A DNA stretch of 64,000 nt, taken from positions 1-64,000 of the forward strand of contig CALVMC010000006.1 in assembly GCA_944342015.1 (NCBI GenBank), read 5' to 3'. A program made the position numbers and the translations under genes. Positions 46,719 through 56,314 of the stretch are shown here, in pieces. Source of the DNA: an uncultured Clostridia bacterium (GTDB taxonomy: Bacteria; Bacillota; Clostridia; Christensenellales; CALVMC01). Within the stretch, counting starts at the first letter, position 1, and every line of letters begins with the position of its first letter. The notes beneath the pieces are model-generated. The model saw nothing but the letters and a program-made list of their open reading frames with translations. It was not told the DNA's origin and ran no database searches.

Positions 46719-46750
46719 AAAAAACAGCTTTTAAAGCTGTTTTTCTTTTT
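46719..46750. terminator. Bidirectional terminator between ispDF and rplQ
   Basis: Stem AAAACAGCTTT/AAAGCTGTTTT, followed by CTTTTT on the plus strand and preceded by an A-rich run serving the minus strand. It ends both the ispDF transcript and the alpha operon. Confidence 0.8.
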
Positions 46751-46773
46751 CTGTTAATAAATAAAGGTTTATT

Positions 46774-47280
46774 TTATACAAGTTCTACGATAGCCATTTC
46801 AGCGGCGTCGCCTCTTCTTTGACCTAATTTTATAACCCTTGTATAACCGCCGCCCTTTCCGTTTTCCTGATTACGCTTTGCGTATTTGGGAGCGTACTCT
46901 CTGAAAATCTTTTCTATGAGCGGATGGTTGACATCCTTGTTTTCGTTACGGTATTCGCTTTTGGACTGGTCCTTACTCTTGACCGGTTTAAGGTCGACAA
47001 GACCTGCCATAAGTCTGCGTCTTGCGTTAAGTTTTTTAACGCCGTCGTTTTCAAACTTGACATTGACGGCATTTCCTTTAAGGTTGACTTTCTTTTTCGT
47101 TGCCGTAGCGACATCGTCATAGGAATTGATTGCAAGAGTAAGCATTTTTTCGGCATATCTGCCGATAGCCTTTGCTCTGTCGACGGTTGTTTCTATTCTT
47201 CCGTACCAAAGAAGTTCTGAAGCCTGATTTTTAATAATAGCCATTCTCTGGTCGGTAGGTCTGCCTAATTTTTTAGCCAT
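46774..47280 (-). CDS. rplQ: 50S ribosomal protein L17 with internal insertion
   Basis: 168 residues, against about 115-130 in most bacteria. The conserved halves (KLGRPTDQRMAIIKNQASE, RIETTVDRAKAI at the start; YAPKYAKRNQ, GGYTRVIKLGQRRGDAAEMAIVELV at the end) flank an inserted charged segment of about 45-50 residues (about 58-110). L17 binds near the tunnel exit. Insertions at this place are known in Clostridia. It is the last gene of the alpha operon, 12 nt after rpoA. Confidence 0.96.
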   Translation of the reverse strand: MAKKLGRPTDQRMAIIKNQASELLWYGRIETTVDRAKAIGRYAEKMLTLAINSYDDVATATKKKVNLKGNAVNVKFENDGVKKLNARRRLMAGLVDLKPVKSKDQSKSEYRNENKDVNHPLIEKIFREYAPKYAKRNQENGKGGGYTRVIKLGQRRGDAAEMAIVELV

Positions 47281-47292
47281 TGTTTCTTCTCC

Positions 47293-48270
47293 TTACTCGT
47301 CCTTATTGCGTAAATTGAGTCCGAGTGCGTTAAGTTTCTGAATTACTTCGTCAAGTGATTTCCTGCCGAGATTTCTAACTTTAAGCATATCGTCTTCCGA
47401 AAGTTTAGTTAAATCTTTTACGGTATGGATAGCGGCTCTTTTAAGACAGTTATAAGAACGAACGGATAAATCCAAATCTTCGATATTTTTATCGAGAATT
47501 TTATGTTGTTTATCGTTATCGGTATTAATGATTATTTCGTAGCCGCTCATCATATCGACGAGATTAACAAATAATTTAAGGTGATCTTCCATAATTCTCG
47601 AAGCAAGGCTTACAACCTCCTTAGGAGTGGAAGCGCCGTTTGTAGAAACTTCGAGAGTGAGCTTATCATAGTTCATACTCTGACCGACACGGGTACCCTC
47701 AACCGAATAGCTTGCGCTTTCTACGGGAGTAAAGATAGAATCGATCGGAATATAACCGATAGGCTGTTTAACCGATTTATTGTTATCGGCGGAGACATAA
47801 CCTCTGCCTACACCTAAAACGATTTCCATATCGAGTTTAGCGCCTTCATCTAAATGACAGATATAAAGGTCGGGATTTTTTATTTCGACTTCGGAATCGT
47901 GTTCGATGTCTTTTGCGGTAACATCGCCCGGAGTGCTTTTTCTGATATAAACGGTTTTTGTATAATCGTTATCGGAATAGTTGACTTCGTTAAGTTCGGG
48001 CGAATTGATTTTAAGAGCAAGACTTTTAATGTTAAGAATTATTTCCGAAACATCTTCTCTTACATTCGGGATAGTGGAAAATTCGTGACTAACCCCGTTG
48101 ATTTTAATGCCGAGAGCGGCAGCGCCCGGAAGAGCGGAAAGAAGGATACGCCTTAAAGCGTTACCCAAAGTTGTTCCGAAACCTCTTTCCAAAGGTTCGA
48201 TAACGAATTTAGCGGATTTGTCTTTTTCGCTTTCCTCACAGACAATTTTCGGTTTGATAATCTCTATCAT
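47293..48270 (-). CDS. rpoA: RNA polymerase subunit alpha
   Basis: 325 residues. The N-terminal assembly domain ([23 protein letters not shown]) is joined by a linker to the C-terminal domain (ELDLS-like [28 protein letters not shown]) that contacts UP elements and activators. It lies between rpsD (15 nt upstream) and rplQ. Confidence 0.98.
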   Translation of the reverse strand: MIEIIKPKIVCEESEKDKSAKFVIEPLERGFGTTLGNALRRILLSALPGAAALGIKINGVSHEFSTIPNVREDVSEIILNIKSLALKINSPELNEVNYSDNDYTKTVYIRKSTPGDVTAKDIEHDSEVEIKNPDLYICHLDEGAKLDMEIVLGVGRGYVSADNNKSVKQPIGYIPIDSIFTPVESASYSVEGTRVGQSMNYDKLTLEVSTNGASTPKEVVSLASRIMEDHLKLFVNLVDMMSGYEIIINTDNDKQHKILDKNIEDLDLSVRSYNCLKRAAIHTVKDLTKLSEDDMLKVRNLGRKSLDEVIQKLNALGLNLRNKDE

Positions 48271-48285
48271 TTGATTCCTCCCGTC

Positions 48286-48909
48286 TTATTTGGAATAGAG
48301 CTCGACAATCATATGTTCGGCAATTGTCGGGTCGATATCTTCTCTTTCAGGCAAAGCGGTAATCGTTCCGCTGAGCTTTGCGTTGTCGAAGGTGAGCCAT
48401 TTCAAAGTCGGAGTGGGTTTTGCACTTTTAAGTTCTTTGAAATTCATCTTTTCCTGTTTGTTTTCCTTAACGGCTATAATGTCGCCGACGCTGACAAGAT
48501 AAGAAGGAATATTGACTTTTTTGCCGTTTACCGTAATTAAACCGTGATTTACAATTTGTCTTGCCTGAGCACGGGAAGTTCCGAGACCTAATCTGTAAAC
48601 TACGTTATCGAGTCTGCGCTCTAAGAGAACAAGCATATTGGTACCTGTAACTCCGCGCATTTTTTCAGCTTTAAGATAGTAGTTATGGAACTGTTTTTCT
48701 CCGAGGCCGTAAATTCTTTTGGTTTTTTGTTTTTCACGAAGCTGCTGACCGTAGTCTGTAATTTTTTTTCTGCTGACGCCGTGCTGACCGGGAACAGAAC
48801 TTCTTTTAACTAATGCGCATTTTGCCGAATAACATCTGTCGCCTTTAAGGAAGAGTTTAGCGCCTTCCCTTCTGCACTGACGACAATCGGGACCTGTATA
48901 TTTAGACAT
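48286..48909 (-). CDS. rpsD: 30S ribosomal protein S4
   Basis: 207 residues from the ATG at 48909 ([16 protein letters not shown]), which has AGGAGG upstream; a longer in-frame start inside rpsK is rejected. Only part of the N-terminal zinc-knuckle cysteines is present (CRQC). An S4 RNA-binding domain lies at about 95-160. It is a primary 16S 5'-domain binder and usual translational repressor of the alpha operon. Confidence 0.97.
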   Translation of the reverse strand: MSKYTGPDCRQCRREGAKLFLKGDRCYSAKCALVKRSSVPGQHGVSRKKITDYGQQLREKQKTKRIYGLGEKQFHNYYLKAEKMRGVTGTNMLVLLERRLDNVVYRLGLGTSRAQARQIVNHGLITVNGKKVNIPSYLVSVGDIIAVKENKQEKMNFKELKSAKPTPTLKWLTFDNAKLSGTITALPEREDIDPTIAEHMIVELYSK

Positions 48910-48920
48910 ATATAACCTCC

Positions 48921-49313
48921 TTACAGTCTTCTGCGTTTCGGGGGACGGCACCCGTTATGGGGTATCGGCGAAACATCTTTAATCAAAGTTACTTCGAGTT
49001 CAGCGGTTTGAAGAGCACGGATAGCGGATTCTCTGCCGTTACCGGGACCCTTAACATAGACTTCGACTGAACGGAGTCCGTATTCTTTTGCTCTTTTAGC
49101 TGCGTCTTCCGCTGCCATCTGAGCTGCAAACGGCGTACCTTTTCTGGAACCTGAAAGTTTAAGTTTTCCGGCGCTGGACCAAGAAAGAACATTGCCGAAA
49201 GTATCACTTATAGTTACTATTGTGTTGTTGAAGGAAGAGTGAATATGTACGATACCTTTGTCAACACGCTTGGAATCTTTACGCTTTTTAGCTGTGCTTT
49301 TAGCTGCTGCCAT
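48921..49313 (-). CDS. rpsK: 30S ribosomal protein S11
   Basis: 130 residues, standard, with a Lys-rich start ([15 protein letters not shown]) and the [18 protein letters not shown] and [15 protein letters not shown] segments. It forms the platform of the 30S subunit near the mRNA exit and Shine-Dalgarno helix. It follows rpsM by 10 nt. Confidence 0.98.
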   Translation of the reverse strand: MAAAKSTAKKRKDSKRVDKGIVHIHSSFNNTIVTISDTFGNVLSWSSAGKLKLSGSRKGTPFAAQMAAEDAAKRAKEYGLRSVEVYVKGPGNGRESAIRALQTAELEVTLIKDVSPIPHNGCRPPKRRRL

Positions 49314-49323
49314 ATTCTACCTC

Positions 49324-49695
49324 CTACTTGCTTTTTTTACGGCTGACCGTGCGCTTGGGACCTTTGCAGGTTCTTGCGTTTTGCTTAGTGCTTTGGCCAC
49401 GGCAAGGAAGATGTTTTCTGTGACGAACACCCCTGTAACAGCCTATTTCATTAAGCCTTTTAATATTTAACATTACTTCTCTTTTTAAATCGCCCTCGAC
49501 GGTAACGTGCTTTTCAAGGTATTCACGGATAGCCGAAATCTGCTCTTCCGTAAGGTCCTTGACTCTTGTATCGGGATTTATACCGGTAGCTTCGAGCACT
49601 TTATTCGAGGTTACTCTGCCTACACCGTAGATGTAGGTTAAACCGATTTCCACTCTTTTTTCGCGTGGTAAATCTACACCAGCTATACGAGCCAT
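49324..49695 (-). CDS. rpsM: 30S ribosomal protein S13
   Basis: 123 residues, standard: [19 protein letters not shown], the helix-two-turn-helix region, and the basic tail [23 protein letters not shown] reaching P-site tRNA. It is the first gene after the internal promoter at 49827-49855, with a leader of about 125 nt. Confidence 0.98.
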   Translation of the reverse strand: MARIAGVDLPREKRVEIGLTYIYGVGRVTSNKVLEATGINPDTRVKDLTEEQISAIREYLEKHVTVEGDLKREVMLNIKRLNEIGCYRGVRHRKHLPCRGQSTKQNARTCKGPKRTVSRKKSK

Positions 49696-49764
49696 TAAAA
49701 TACCTCCGTTAGGTTTTGCGGGTTATTACCCTGTTAGTAATATATAAACACCCGATACTTGCAC

Positions 49765-49790
49765 CTGTATGAAATCGGAATGATACAGGC
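49765..49790 (-). promoter_or_regulatory. Hairpin in the rpsM (alpha operon) leader
   Basis: A perfect 7-bp stem CCTGTAT/ATACAGG with a 12-nt loop, extended outward by further pairs, in the mRNA between the internal promoter and rpsM. S4 often regulates this operon through leader structure; whether this hairpin serves that role is inference. Confidence 0.45.
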
Positions 49791-49826
49791 TCAGCCGCTT
49801 CATATCCGGGAATTTAACAGAACATT

Positions 49827-49855
49827 ATTATAACACAAATAAAATTAAATAACAA
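49827..49855 (-). promoter_or_regulatory. Internal promoter of the alpha operon
   Basis: Minus strand: -35 TTGTTA (49850-49855), 17-nt spacer, extended -10 TGtTATAAT (core 49827-49832). It lies just after rpmJ and drives rpsM-rpsK-rpsD-rpoA-rplQ. Confidence 0.8.
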
Positions 49856-49884
49856 ACGATTTTGATATAAAATTCGTTTTGATT

Positions 49885-50001
49885 TTAACCTTGTTTTTGT
49901 TTATGGCTTTTGCTTTTAGGACATATAACCATAACATTGCCGTGTCTTTTAATGATTTTACATTTATCGCACATAGGCTTTACAGATGGTCTTACTTTCA
50001 T
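49885..50001 (-). CDS. rpmJ: 50S ribosomal protein L36, zinc form
   Basis: 38 residues: [21 protein letters not shown], with the C-x2-C-x12-C-x4-H zinc ligand set of the canonical L36. It sits between infA and rpsM as usual. The start has an appropriate GGA-rich ribosome-binding site. Confidence 0.96.
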   Translation of the reverse strand: MKVRPSVKPMCDKCKIIKRHGNVMVICPKSKSHKQKQG

Positions 50002-50059
50002 ATTTATCCTCCATTGATAGCGGTAAATCTTTAATCAAAGAAAAACCGATAATTGTAAA

Positions 50060-50281
50060 TTAGTTTTTGCTTCTCCAAACGATTCTGCCTTTGGTCAAGT
50101 CATAGGGACTCATTTCGACCGTGACATTATCGCCTTCGAGAATTTTTATATAGTTCATTCTGAGCTTGCCCGAAAGGTAAGCGAGAATGACTCTGTCGTT
50201 TGAAAGTTTTACTTTAAAGTTAGCGTTAGGCAGTACTTCCACGACTTTGCCTTCGGCTTCGATAACATCGTCTTTTGACAA
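50060..50281 (-). CDS. infA: Translation initiation factor IF-1
   Basis: 73 residues, a single S1-like OB fold: [48 protein letters not shown]. It occupies the A site of the 30S subunit during initiation. GGAGG lies before the ATG. It lies 12 nt after the KOW protein gene. Confidence 0.97.
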   Translation of the reverse strand: MSKDDVIEAEGKVVEVLPNANFKVKLSNDRVILAYLSGKLRMNYIKILEGDNVTVEMSPYDLTKGRIVWRSKN

Positions 50282-50293
50282 AACATTTACCTC

Positions 50294-50533
50294 CTAATCG
50301 CTGTTTAAGTATTTGTACAGCTTTTTATCCGACCCGGGTTTATCCGAAAGATAATCGGGATTGCCGTCTGATAATTTTACGACATGCTTTATATTCTTTG
50401 TTTTCGGACTTTGAATCGAGTGGTGCTTTCCGTCGCACACGAGAATGAATTTCTCGTTAATAATATCTGCGACCATATATCTGCAACCTTTATCTCTGCC
50501 CGATTTTGAAAGAACTATATCACCTATAATCAT
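50294..50533 (-). CDS. KOW-domain RNA-binding protein (L14e-like)
   Basis: 79 residues. The N-terminal KOW-type beta barrel (MIIGDIVLSKSGRDKGCRYMVADII) is followed by a polar, Lys/Asp-rich tail. Similar proteins occur between map and infA in many Clostridia and resemble archaeal L14e/L27e; the exact role is unknown but likely ribosome-linked. It starts 7 nt after map. Confidence 0.85.
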   Translation of the reverse strand: MIIGDIVLSKSGRDKGCRYMVADIINEKFILVCDGKHHSIQSPKTKNIKHVVKLSDGNPDYLSDKPGSDKKLYKYLNSD

Positions 50534-50540
50534 ACGAGCC

Positions 50541-51284
50541 TCACAGTGTCAGAATTTCCGCACCGTCTTCTGTAATAAGAACGGTATTTTCGTAATGAGC
50601 GGAAGGTTTTGAATCTGCCGTAACTATTGTCCAGCCGTCGTTTAAAACATTGACTTCATAAACGCCCGCATTAATCATAGGTTCGATTGCAACCGTCATA
50701 CCGGCTCTGAGTCTGAGACCTCTTCCCGGCTTACCGTAGTTAGGAATGTTGGGGTCTTCGTGAAGATTGAGTCCCACTCCGTGCCCTACAAGAGATCTGA
50801 CAACTGAAAAGCCGTTATTTTCCGCATGGCTTTGAATAGCATAACCTAAATCGCCGAGTCTTACTCCGTCTTTCAATGTTTCAAAGCCTTTAAAGAAACA
50901 TTCTTCGGTAACCTTGATAAGTTTTTCTTTCAAAGGGCTTATTCTACCTACCGGAAAGGTTCTTGCAGCGTCCGAGTGGAAGGAATTTTTATATGCTCCT
51001 ACATCTATGCTGACTATTTCGCCTTCCTGTAAAACTCTGTCCGAAGGGATTCCGTGCACAACCTCGTCTTCAACGGATATGCAAGCCGAAGCGGGATACC
51101 CGTTATAGCCGAGAAAGGACGGTACGGCTCCGTGTTTTTTTATAAAATCGAAAATCAGTAAATCGAGTTTTTTGGTAGTAATTCCCGGTCTGATTTCGCT
51201 TTCTATCATTTTAAGTAAATCTCTGACAATCAGGCAGGGCTCACGCATTCTTTCGATTTGCTCTGCCGTCTTAACTATCATCAT
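50541..51284 (-). CDS. map: Methionine aminopeptidase, type I
   Basis: 247 residues (or 246 from the adjacent second ATG). Pita-bread fold with the metal ligands expected in SIDVGAYKNSFHSDAARTF (two Asp), VGHGVGLNLHEDPN (His), IEPM (Glu) and the C-terminal Glu (HYENTVLITEDGAE). It removes initiator Met. The start overlaps the adk stop (ATGA, 4 nt). Confidence 0.97.
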   Translation of the reverse strand: MMIVKTAEQIERMREPCLIVRDLLKMIESEIRPGITTKKLDLLIFDFIKKHGAVPSFLGYNGYPASACISVEDEVVHGIPSDRVLQEGEIVSIDVGAYKNSFHSDAARTFPVGRISPLKEKLIKVTEECFFKGFETLKDGVRLGDLGYAIQSHAENNGFSVVRSLVGHGVGLNLHEDPNIPNYGKPGRGLRLRAGMTVAIEPMINAGVYEVNVLNDGWTIVTADSKPSAHYENTVLITEDGAEILTL

Positions 51285-51898
51285 TTACTAAGCTCTTTTA
51301 AGATAATTTCGGAAAGTTTGTTAATTTCAGCGCTTCCGTCTACGGTGACAAGTTTGCCTTGTTTGTCATAGTAATCGATTAAAGGTTTTGTCTGCTGATT
51401 ATAAACGGAAATTCTGTTTTTAACGGTTTCTTCCTTATCGTCGTCTCTCTGATAAAGTTTTGCGCCGCACTTGTCGCATATATCGGAGCTGTGAGTGGAA
51501 ATATGATAACTTGCACCGCACTGACACATTCTTCTGCCTGTTATACGGGCTGTTAAAAGAGCGGTATCGATATCGATATTTACTACTTTATCTATTGAGG
51601 CAAATTTATCGAGTTCCTGAGCCTGTACTACCGTTCTCGGGAAACCGTCGAGAAGATAACCTTTTTCGCAGTCACTCTCTTGAAGTCTGTTTTTCATAAG
51701 CCCTATAACCACTTCGTCGGGAACGAGCTTTCCGCTGTCGATATAACTTTTGGCAAGTTTACCGAGTTCGGTTTCTTCTTTGATATTTTTTCTTAATATG
51801 TCCCCTGTCGAGATATGGGGTATTGAAAGTTTATCGCAAATTATCTCAGCCTGAGTTCCCTTACCTGCGCCGGGTGCGCCTAAAAATATAACTTTCAT
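51281..51898 (-). CDS. adk: Adenylate kinase, zinc-lid type
   Basis: 205 residues from the ATG at 51898 (MKVIFLGAPGAGKGTQAE), with AAGGAG upstream; an in-frame ATG 48 nt earlier is not preceded by a ribosome-binding site. P-loop GAPGAGKGT, the DGFPRT motif, and a LID with four Cys (CQC, CDKC) holding zinc, as in Gram-positive enzymes. It interconverts AMP, ATP and ADP. It is separated from secY by an unusually long 381-nt gap. Confidence 0.97.
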   Translation of the reverse strand: MKVIFLGAPGAGKGTQAEIICDKLSIPHISTGDILRKNIKEETELGKLAKSYIDSGKLVPDEVVIGLMKNRLQESDCEKGYLLDGFPRTVVQAQELDKFASIDKVVNIDIDTALLTARITGRRMCQCGASYHISTHSSDICDKCGAKLYQRDDDKEETVKNRISVYNQQTKPLIDYYDKQGKLVTVDGSAEINKLSEIILKELSK

Positions 51899-52279
51899 TT
51901 TTATCTCCTTTTTATAAATCTCTTTTGGGTTGCCCTGTTTCCGCATTTACGGAAATTTTTATGTCTATGTTCTATTAAGATTATTAATGAACATACTTGC
52001 TTTTAAAAGCTGCCTGCCCTTTACCGTATTGTTATAATTCGGTTTTTCTTTTAAATCGGCAGCCTGTCCTTTTATCTCTCGTTTTAATAGGTAATTGCAG
52101 TTACCGATATTTAAGAAATAATTAGTTTTTCAGACTTTCGTTTTTTTATTTTATTAATTTTTTACGACAGATATTAATTCATCCGAATTACCTTGGACGG
52201 CAATTTATTCAGTCTTATTTCCATCGATTATTTAATAAAACTTAACTTTATTTCAAGTAACTTGTATTCAATTAACTTT
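51899..52279 (-). other. 381-nt gap between secY and adk, structured but non-coding
   Basis: secY and adk are normally a few bases apart. Here the gap has no supportable ORF. On the minus strand GCTGCC (52058-52063) pairs with GGCAGC (52009-52014), enclosing ACCG/CGGT (52040-52043 with 52023-52026) and followed by TTTTAAAA; TTTCCG/CGGAAA lies nearer adk (about 51939-51956). It could hold a terminator for secY and a promoter/leader for adk, but no clear promoter was found. Confidence 0.5.
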
Positions 52280-53596
52280 TTATTTCAAGAAACCTTTGTA
52301 ATGCTTCATCATAATCTGAGACTCTAACTGTTTGTTGAGTTCGAGAGCAACGCTGACTACGATTAGCATACCCGTTGCAGAGAAAGCATTGTAAAGAGCC
52401 GTTCCTGATTGCTGTCCTATTGCCGTAAAAATCAAGCTCGGGATAAGAGCGACAAAGGCAAGGAACAACGCTCCGAAAAGTGTGATTCTGTTATTGATTC
52501 TTCTGAGGTAATCGCTTGTAGGCTTGCCCGGTCTTATTCCCGGAATAGAGCCTGCATATTGCTGAATGTTTCTTGCGATATCGTCGGGGTTAAACTGAAT
52601 CTGCGCATAGAAGTAAGAGAAGAATATGATAAGCAGAAACATAATAATCGAATAAGCCCAGGTACCCGTTCCGAGATACTGCGAATACCAGATATAGAAA
52701 TCGCTGTCAGGCCAGAAGGACGCAATCATCTGCGGGAACATAAGGAAGGAAGAAGCGAATATAATCGGCATAACGCCGGAAGCGTTTACCCTTATAGGAA
52801 TATTCGAGGACTGCCCTCCGTACATTTTGTTTCCTTTGACTTGTTTAGCGTAAACTACGGTAATTTTTCTTTCCGACAAGTCCACAAAAACTATTAAAGC
52901 GAATACTGCTATAACTATAAGAATGTACCCTAAAATATACCATATAACTTCTGTATTTGTAGTAGCAGTCTGGAATGCGCTTATGAAATTTGTTCCTGCC
53001 GTTGCAATGATACCGACAAAGATAATAATGGAAGTACCGTTAGAGATCCCGTATTCGGTAATTTTTTCGGCAATCCACATAACGCCGACCGAACCGCCCG
53101 TAAGAATAATGATAACCATAATCATTGTAAAGACGGTACCTAAGGTCTCTCCGTTTGTGAAGACATCTCTTATTGCGCCGCTGTTATTCCATGAAATAAC
53201 TATACCGATAGCCTGAACTATACCGAGAACGATAGCGACATATCTTGTAATCTGAACCATTTTTGCTCTGCCTTCTTCGCCGCCCTTTGAAAGTCTTTCG
53301 AGCGGAGGAATGACGAGAGTCAAAAGCTGCATTATAATAAAAGAGTTGATATACGGGACGATACCCAAAGCAAACAGCGTGCCGTTACTTAAAGAACCGC
53401 CTGTAATAGTCGCCATAACGGAAAAGAAATCGAAGCCGGCATTTTCACCGCTGAAAAGGCCTTGAACGGCGTCGATGTCGAGTCCGGGAACAGGAATATA
53501 ACATCCAATTCTGAAAATCACTATAAACAGAAATGTAAGAAGTATTTTTCTTCTTACGTCTCTGTCTTTAAAAGCGTTTACCAATGTATGAAACAT
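52280..53596 (-). CDS. secY: Preprotein translocase channel subunit SecY
   Basis: 438 residues, ten membrane helices expected and visible as alternating hydrophobic runs. It starts [31 protein letters not shown]. Cytosolic loops with conserved basic residues (GKPTSDYLRRINNRITLFGA) contact SecA and the ribosome. It forms the protein-conducting channel with SecE. The ATG overlaps the rplO stop by one base (TGATG). Confidence 0.97.
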   Translation of the reverse strand: MFHTLVNAFKDRDVRRKILLTFLFIVIFRIGCYIPVPGLDIDAVQGLFSGENAGFDFFSVMATITGGSLSNGTLFALGIVPYINSFIIMQLLTLVIPPLERLSKGGEEGRAKMVQITRYVAIVLGIVQAIGIVISWNNSGAIRDVFTNGETLGTVFTMIMVIIILTGGSVGVMWIAEKITEYGISNGTSIIIFVGIIATAGTNFISAFQTATTNTEVIWYILGYILIVIAVFALIVFVDLSERKITVVYAKQVKGNKMYGGQSSNIPIRVNASGVMPIIFASSFLMFPQMIASFWPDSDFYIWYSQYLGTGTWAYSIIMFLLIIFFSYFYAQIQFNPDDIARNIQQYAGSIPGIRPGKPTSDYLRRINNRITLFGALFLAFVALIPSLIFTAIGQQSGTALYNAFSATGMLIVVSVALELNKQLESQIMMKHYKGFLK

Positions 53597-54039
53597 CAGA
53601 GCACCTCAGCCTTGCCGCCGGCATTTTCGATAGCTTTTGCCGCCGATTCGGAAAATTTATTTGCTTTGACGGTAAGTTTTTTAGTAAGCTTTCCGTCGCC
53701 GAGAATTTTCAAACCATAGGGTTCGATTTTGGAAACAATACCCTTTTTGAGAAGTTTTTCCGCATTAACGACAGCACCGTCGTCGAAAGCGTTGAGTTGT
53801 TCGAGGTTTACGATAGTATACTCTTTTTTGAATATATTGGTAAAACCTCTTTTAGGAACCTTTCTGATAAGGGGCATTTGTCCGCCTTCGAAGCCGGGTC
53901 TTACTCCGCCTCCGCTTCTTGCCCATTGACCTTTGTGACCTTTACCGCTGGTTTTACCTAAGCCCGAACCGATACCTCTGCCGAGTCTTTTAGCTTTGGT
54001 TTTAGCTCCGGGAGCAGGCGCCATATTATGTAATTTCAT
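53596..54039 (-). CDS. rplO: 50S ribosomal protein L15
   Basis: 147 residues: [38 protein letters not shown], the Gly/Lys-rich rRNA-threading N-terminus, and a globular C-terminus. It is a late 50S assembly protein, located in the usual place before secY. Confidence 0.97.
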   Translation of the reverse strand: MKLHNMAPAPGAKTKAKRLGRGIGSGLGKTSGKGHKGQWARSGGGVRPGFEGGQMPLIRKVPKRGFTNIFKKEYTIVNLEQLNAFDDGAVVNAEKLLKKGIVSKIEPYGLKILGDGKLTKKLTVKANKFSESAAKAIENAGGKAEVL

Positions 54040-54050
54040 ATAACCCTCCG

Positions 54051-54248
54051 TTAAACTTCCTCGACTTTAACCAAGTGATTAACAACGCTAATCATACCTC
54101 TTAAGGTAGCGGTATCGTCGTGAATTTTAAATGAATTAATTTTATCGAGACCTAATGCAGCTACGGTATCCTTTTGTTTTTTAACGCAACCGATAGTGCT
54201 TTTCACGAGTGTAACTTTAACTTTTTTGTTATCGGATTTTTTTGCCAT
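54051..54248 (-). CDS. rpmD: 50S ribosomal protein L30
   Basis: 65 residues: [27 protein letters not shown], the compact ferredoxin-like L30 fold. It binds 23S domain II and 5S-proximal rRNA. It lies between rpsE and rplO. Confidence 0.96.
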   Translation of the reverse strand: MAKKSDNKKVKVTLVKSTIGCVKKQKDTVAALGLDKINSFKIHDDTATLRGMISVVNHLVKVEEV

Positions 54249-54255
54249 AATTCAC

Positions 54256-54768
54256 TTAACCTCTTATTTCGTCGGGGGTTTTACCGCGAAGAGCGGCTAT
54301 TTCCTCGATAGTTTTAAGCTGTTTAAGAGCGTCAACAGTCGCCTTAATGCTGTTGATAGGATTATTGGAACCGATAGATTTGGTTCTGATATCCTTTATA
54401 CCCGAAACTTCGAGAAGACTTCTTACCGCACCGCCTGCGATAACACCGGTACCGGCGGAAGCGGGGAACATCAAGACCTTTCCTCTTCCGAAAATACCTA
54501 CGACTTCATGAGGAATACTCGTACCTGTAATCGGGAAACTGAACATATTCTTTTTAGCGGCATTGGTAGCTTTTTCGATGGATTCTGCAACTTCCGAAGC
54601 CTTACCCGTACCTACGCCGACCTTACCGTTCTCATCGCCAACAACGACAAGGGCTGCAAATCTCATAGTTCTTCCGCCTTTTACGACTTTGGTAACTCTG
54701 TTGACTGCAACGACTTTTTTTGCTATATCGCTGTCGGTTTTCTGAGCTCTGTCATCTCTTTTAACCAT
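54256..54768 (-). CDS. rpsE: 30S ribosomal protein S5
   Basis: 170 residues. The double-stranded-RNA-binding-like N-terminal domain ([35 protein letters not shown]) precedes the S5 C-terminal domain ([15 protein letters not shown]). It takes part in decoding fidelity and mRNA helicase activity at the entry tunnel. Confidence 0.97.
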   Translation of the reverse strand: MVKRDDRAQKTDSDIAKKVVAVNRVTKVVKGGRTMRFAALVVVGDENGKVGVGTGKASEVAESIEKATNAAKKNMFSFPITGTSIPHEVVGIFGRGKVLMFPASAGTGVIAGGAVRSLLEVSGIKDIRTKSIGSNNPINSIKATVDALKQLKTIEEIAALRGKTPDEIRG

Positions 54769-54779
54769 AATAGTCCTCC

Positions 54780-55148
54780 TTAAAATTCCAGGCCGGCTTT
54801 ACGAGCGCCTTCGGCAACTTGCTGAACTCTGCCGGTGTAAATGTAGCCGCCTCTGTCGAAAACAACTTGTTTTATACCTTTTTTAACTGCTTTTTTACCG
54901 ATAAGTTCTCCTACCATGAAAGCGGCTTCGCTTTTGGTTTTACCGGAAACTTTTTCCGAAAGAGCCTTTTCGGTAGTAGAAGCGGAAATCAATGTTTTAC
55001 CGGCATTATCGTCGATGAGCTGAGCATAGATATGAGCGTTACTTCTGTAAACGCAAAGTCTCGGCATTTCGGCGGTACCGTTAATTTTGCTTCTGATTCT
55101 TTTATGTCTGTCCTTTCTGACAAGATTTTTATCAACTTTATTAAACAT
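54780..55148 (-). CDS. rplR: 50S ribosomal protein L18
   Basis: 122 residues: basic N-terminus ([30 protein letters not shown]) and C-terminal [28 protein letters not shown]. It binds 5S rRNA in the central protuberance, next to L5. Confidence 0.97.
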   Translation of the reverse strand: MFNKVDKNLVRKDRHKRIRSKINGTAEMPRLCVYRSNAHIYAQLIDDNAGKTLISASTTEKALSEKVSGKTKSEAAFMVGELIGKKAVKKGIKQVVFDRGGYIYTGRVQQVAEGARKAGLEF

Positions 55149-55159
55149 AATTAACTCCT

Positions 55160-55699
55160 TTATTTACCGGCCGTCTTGCCTTCTTTTCTTTCGATAACTT
55201 CGTCGTTATAACGAATACCGTAACCGTGATAAGGTTCGGGCTTTTTAAGAGCTTTGATATTTGCGGCGCATTGACCTACTGCCGCTTTATCTATGCCCTT
55301 AACGGTAATTTCGGTTGCGCTCGGGCATGTAATGGTAATACCTGCGGGAGTTTCCATTTCGATAGGATGGGAAAAACCGAGGTTCAAAACGAGTTTCTTA
55401 CCGCTCATAGCGACTTTATAACCTACGCCGTTTACAACGAGTCCTTTTTCGTAACCTTTTGTAACGCCGTTAACCATATTTTGTATCAACGCACGGTAGA
55501 GACCGTGAAGAGATTTTGCTTCTTTTGTTTCGGCTCCTCTCGTAACGTGGACTTCGTCTCCTTCGACTTTAACCGAGATGGGAGCTGTATAATTTTGTTT
55601 AAGTTCACCCAAAGGTCCTTTAACAGTGACGATACTGTCCTGAACGGTAACAGTGGTACCTGCGGGTATTTTTATTGCTAATCTACCTATTCTTGACAT
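55160..55699 (-). CDS. rplF: 50S ribosomal protein L6
   Basis: 179 residues from the ATG at 55699 ([17 protein letters not shown]), with AAGGAGGG at good spacing; an upstream in-frame start inside rpsH is rejected. Two repeated L6 domains, ending with the [11 protein letters not shown] signature. It lies near the sarcin-ricin loop and factor site. Confidence 0.97.
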   Translation of the reverse strand: MSRIGRLAIKIPAGTTVTVQDSIVTVKGPLGELKQNYTAPISVKVEGDEVHVTRGAETKEAKSLHGLYRALIQNMVNGVTKGYEKGLVVNGVGYKVAMSGKKLVLNLGFSHPIEMETPAGITITCPSATEITVKGIDKAAVGQCAANIKALKKPEPYHGYGIRYNDEVIERKEGKTAGK

Positions 55700-55709
55700 A
55701 ATACCCTCC

Positions 55710-56108
55710 TTACCAGATATAAGCGAGAACTTCACCGCCGACATTTTCGGCTTTGGCTTGCTTATTTGTCATAATTCCCTTTGAAGTGGAAATTATCGCT
55801 ATACCGAGTCCGTTAAGAACGGTAGGAAGTTTATCGCAATTTGCGTAAACTCTGAGACCCGGTTTACTGATTCTTTTAAGACCGTTTACAACTTTTTCGC
55901 CTTTGCTGCTGTATTTAAGTTTAATAACTATTTTACCCTGAACGCCGTCTTCCACCAGCTCTGCGCTTTCGATGTAGCCCTCGCTGACAAGGATATCGGC
56001 AATTGCCTTTTTTGTTTTAGAGGCGGGTACTTCAACTGTTTCGTGTTTTGCAGTTAGCGCATTTCTGATGCGGGTAAGCATATCTGCAATTTGGTCGGTT
56101 ACTGCCAT
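55710..56108 (-). CDS. rpsH: 30S ribosomal protein S8
   Basis: 132 residues, standard: [24 protein letters not shown] and the C-terminal [31 protein letters not shown]. It is a primary 16S central-domain binder and the classical repressor of the spc operon. Confidence 0.98.
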   Translation of the reverse strand: MAVTDQIADMLTRIRNALTAKHETVEVPASKTKKAIADILVSEGYIESAELVEDGVQGKIVIKLKYSSKGEKVVNGLKRISKPGLRVYANCDKLPTVLNGLGIAIISTSKGIMTNKQAKAENVGGEVLAYIW

Positions 56109-56125
56109 AATATTTTATATCCTCC

Positions 56126-56311
56126 TTACCAGCTTGACTTCCTTACGCCGGGTATCTGCCCTTTGTAACATAATTCTCTGAAACATATTCTGCAAATGCC
56201 GTATTTTCTGAGCACGGAATGAGGTCTTCCGCATATTTTGCATCTTGTATATGCTCTTGTAGAATATTTGGGAGCTCTTTGCTGTTTCATTATCATTGCT
56301 TTTTTAGCCAT
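56126..56311 (-). CDS. rpsZ: 30S ribosomal protein S14, zinc type
   Basis: 61 residues with two CxxC pairs (CKIC and CRIC), the short zinc-binding S14 (type Z) used by Gram-positives. It assembles in the 30S head beside S3 and S10. It lies 3 nt after rplE. Confidence 0.96.
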   Translation of the reverse strand: MAKKAMIMKQQRAPKYSTRAYTRCKICGRPHSVLRKYGICRICFRELCYKGQIPGVRKSSW

Positions 56312-56314
56312 AAA

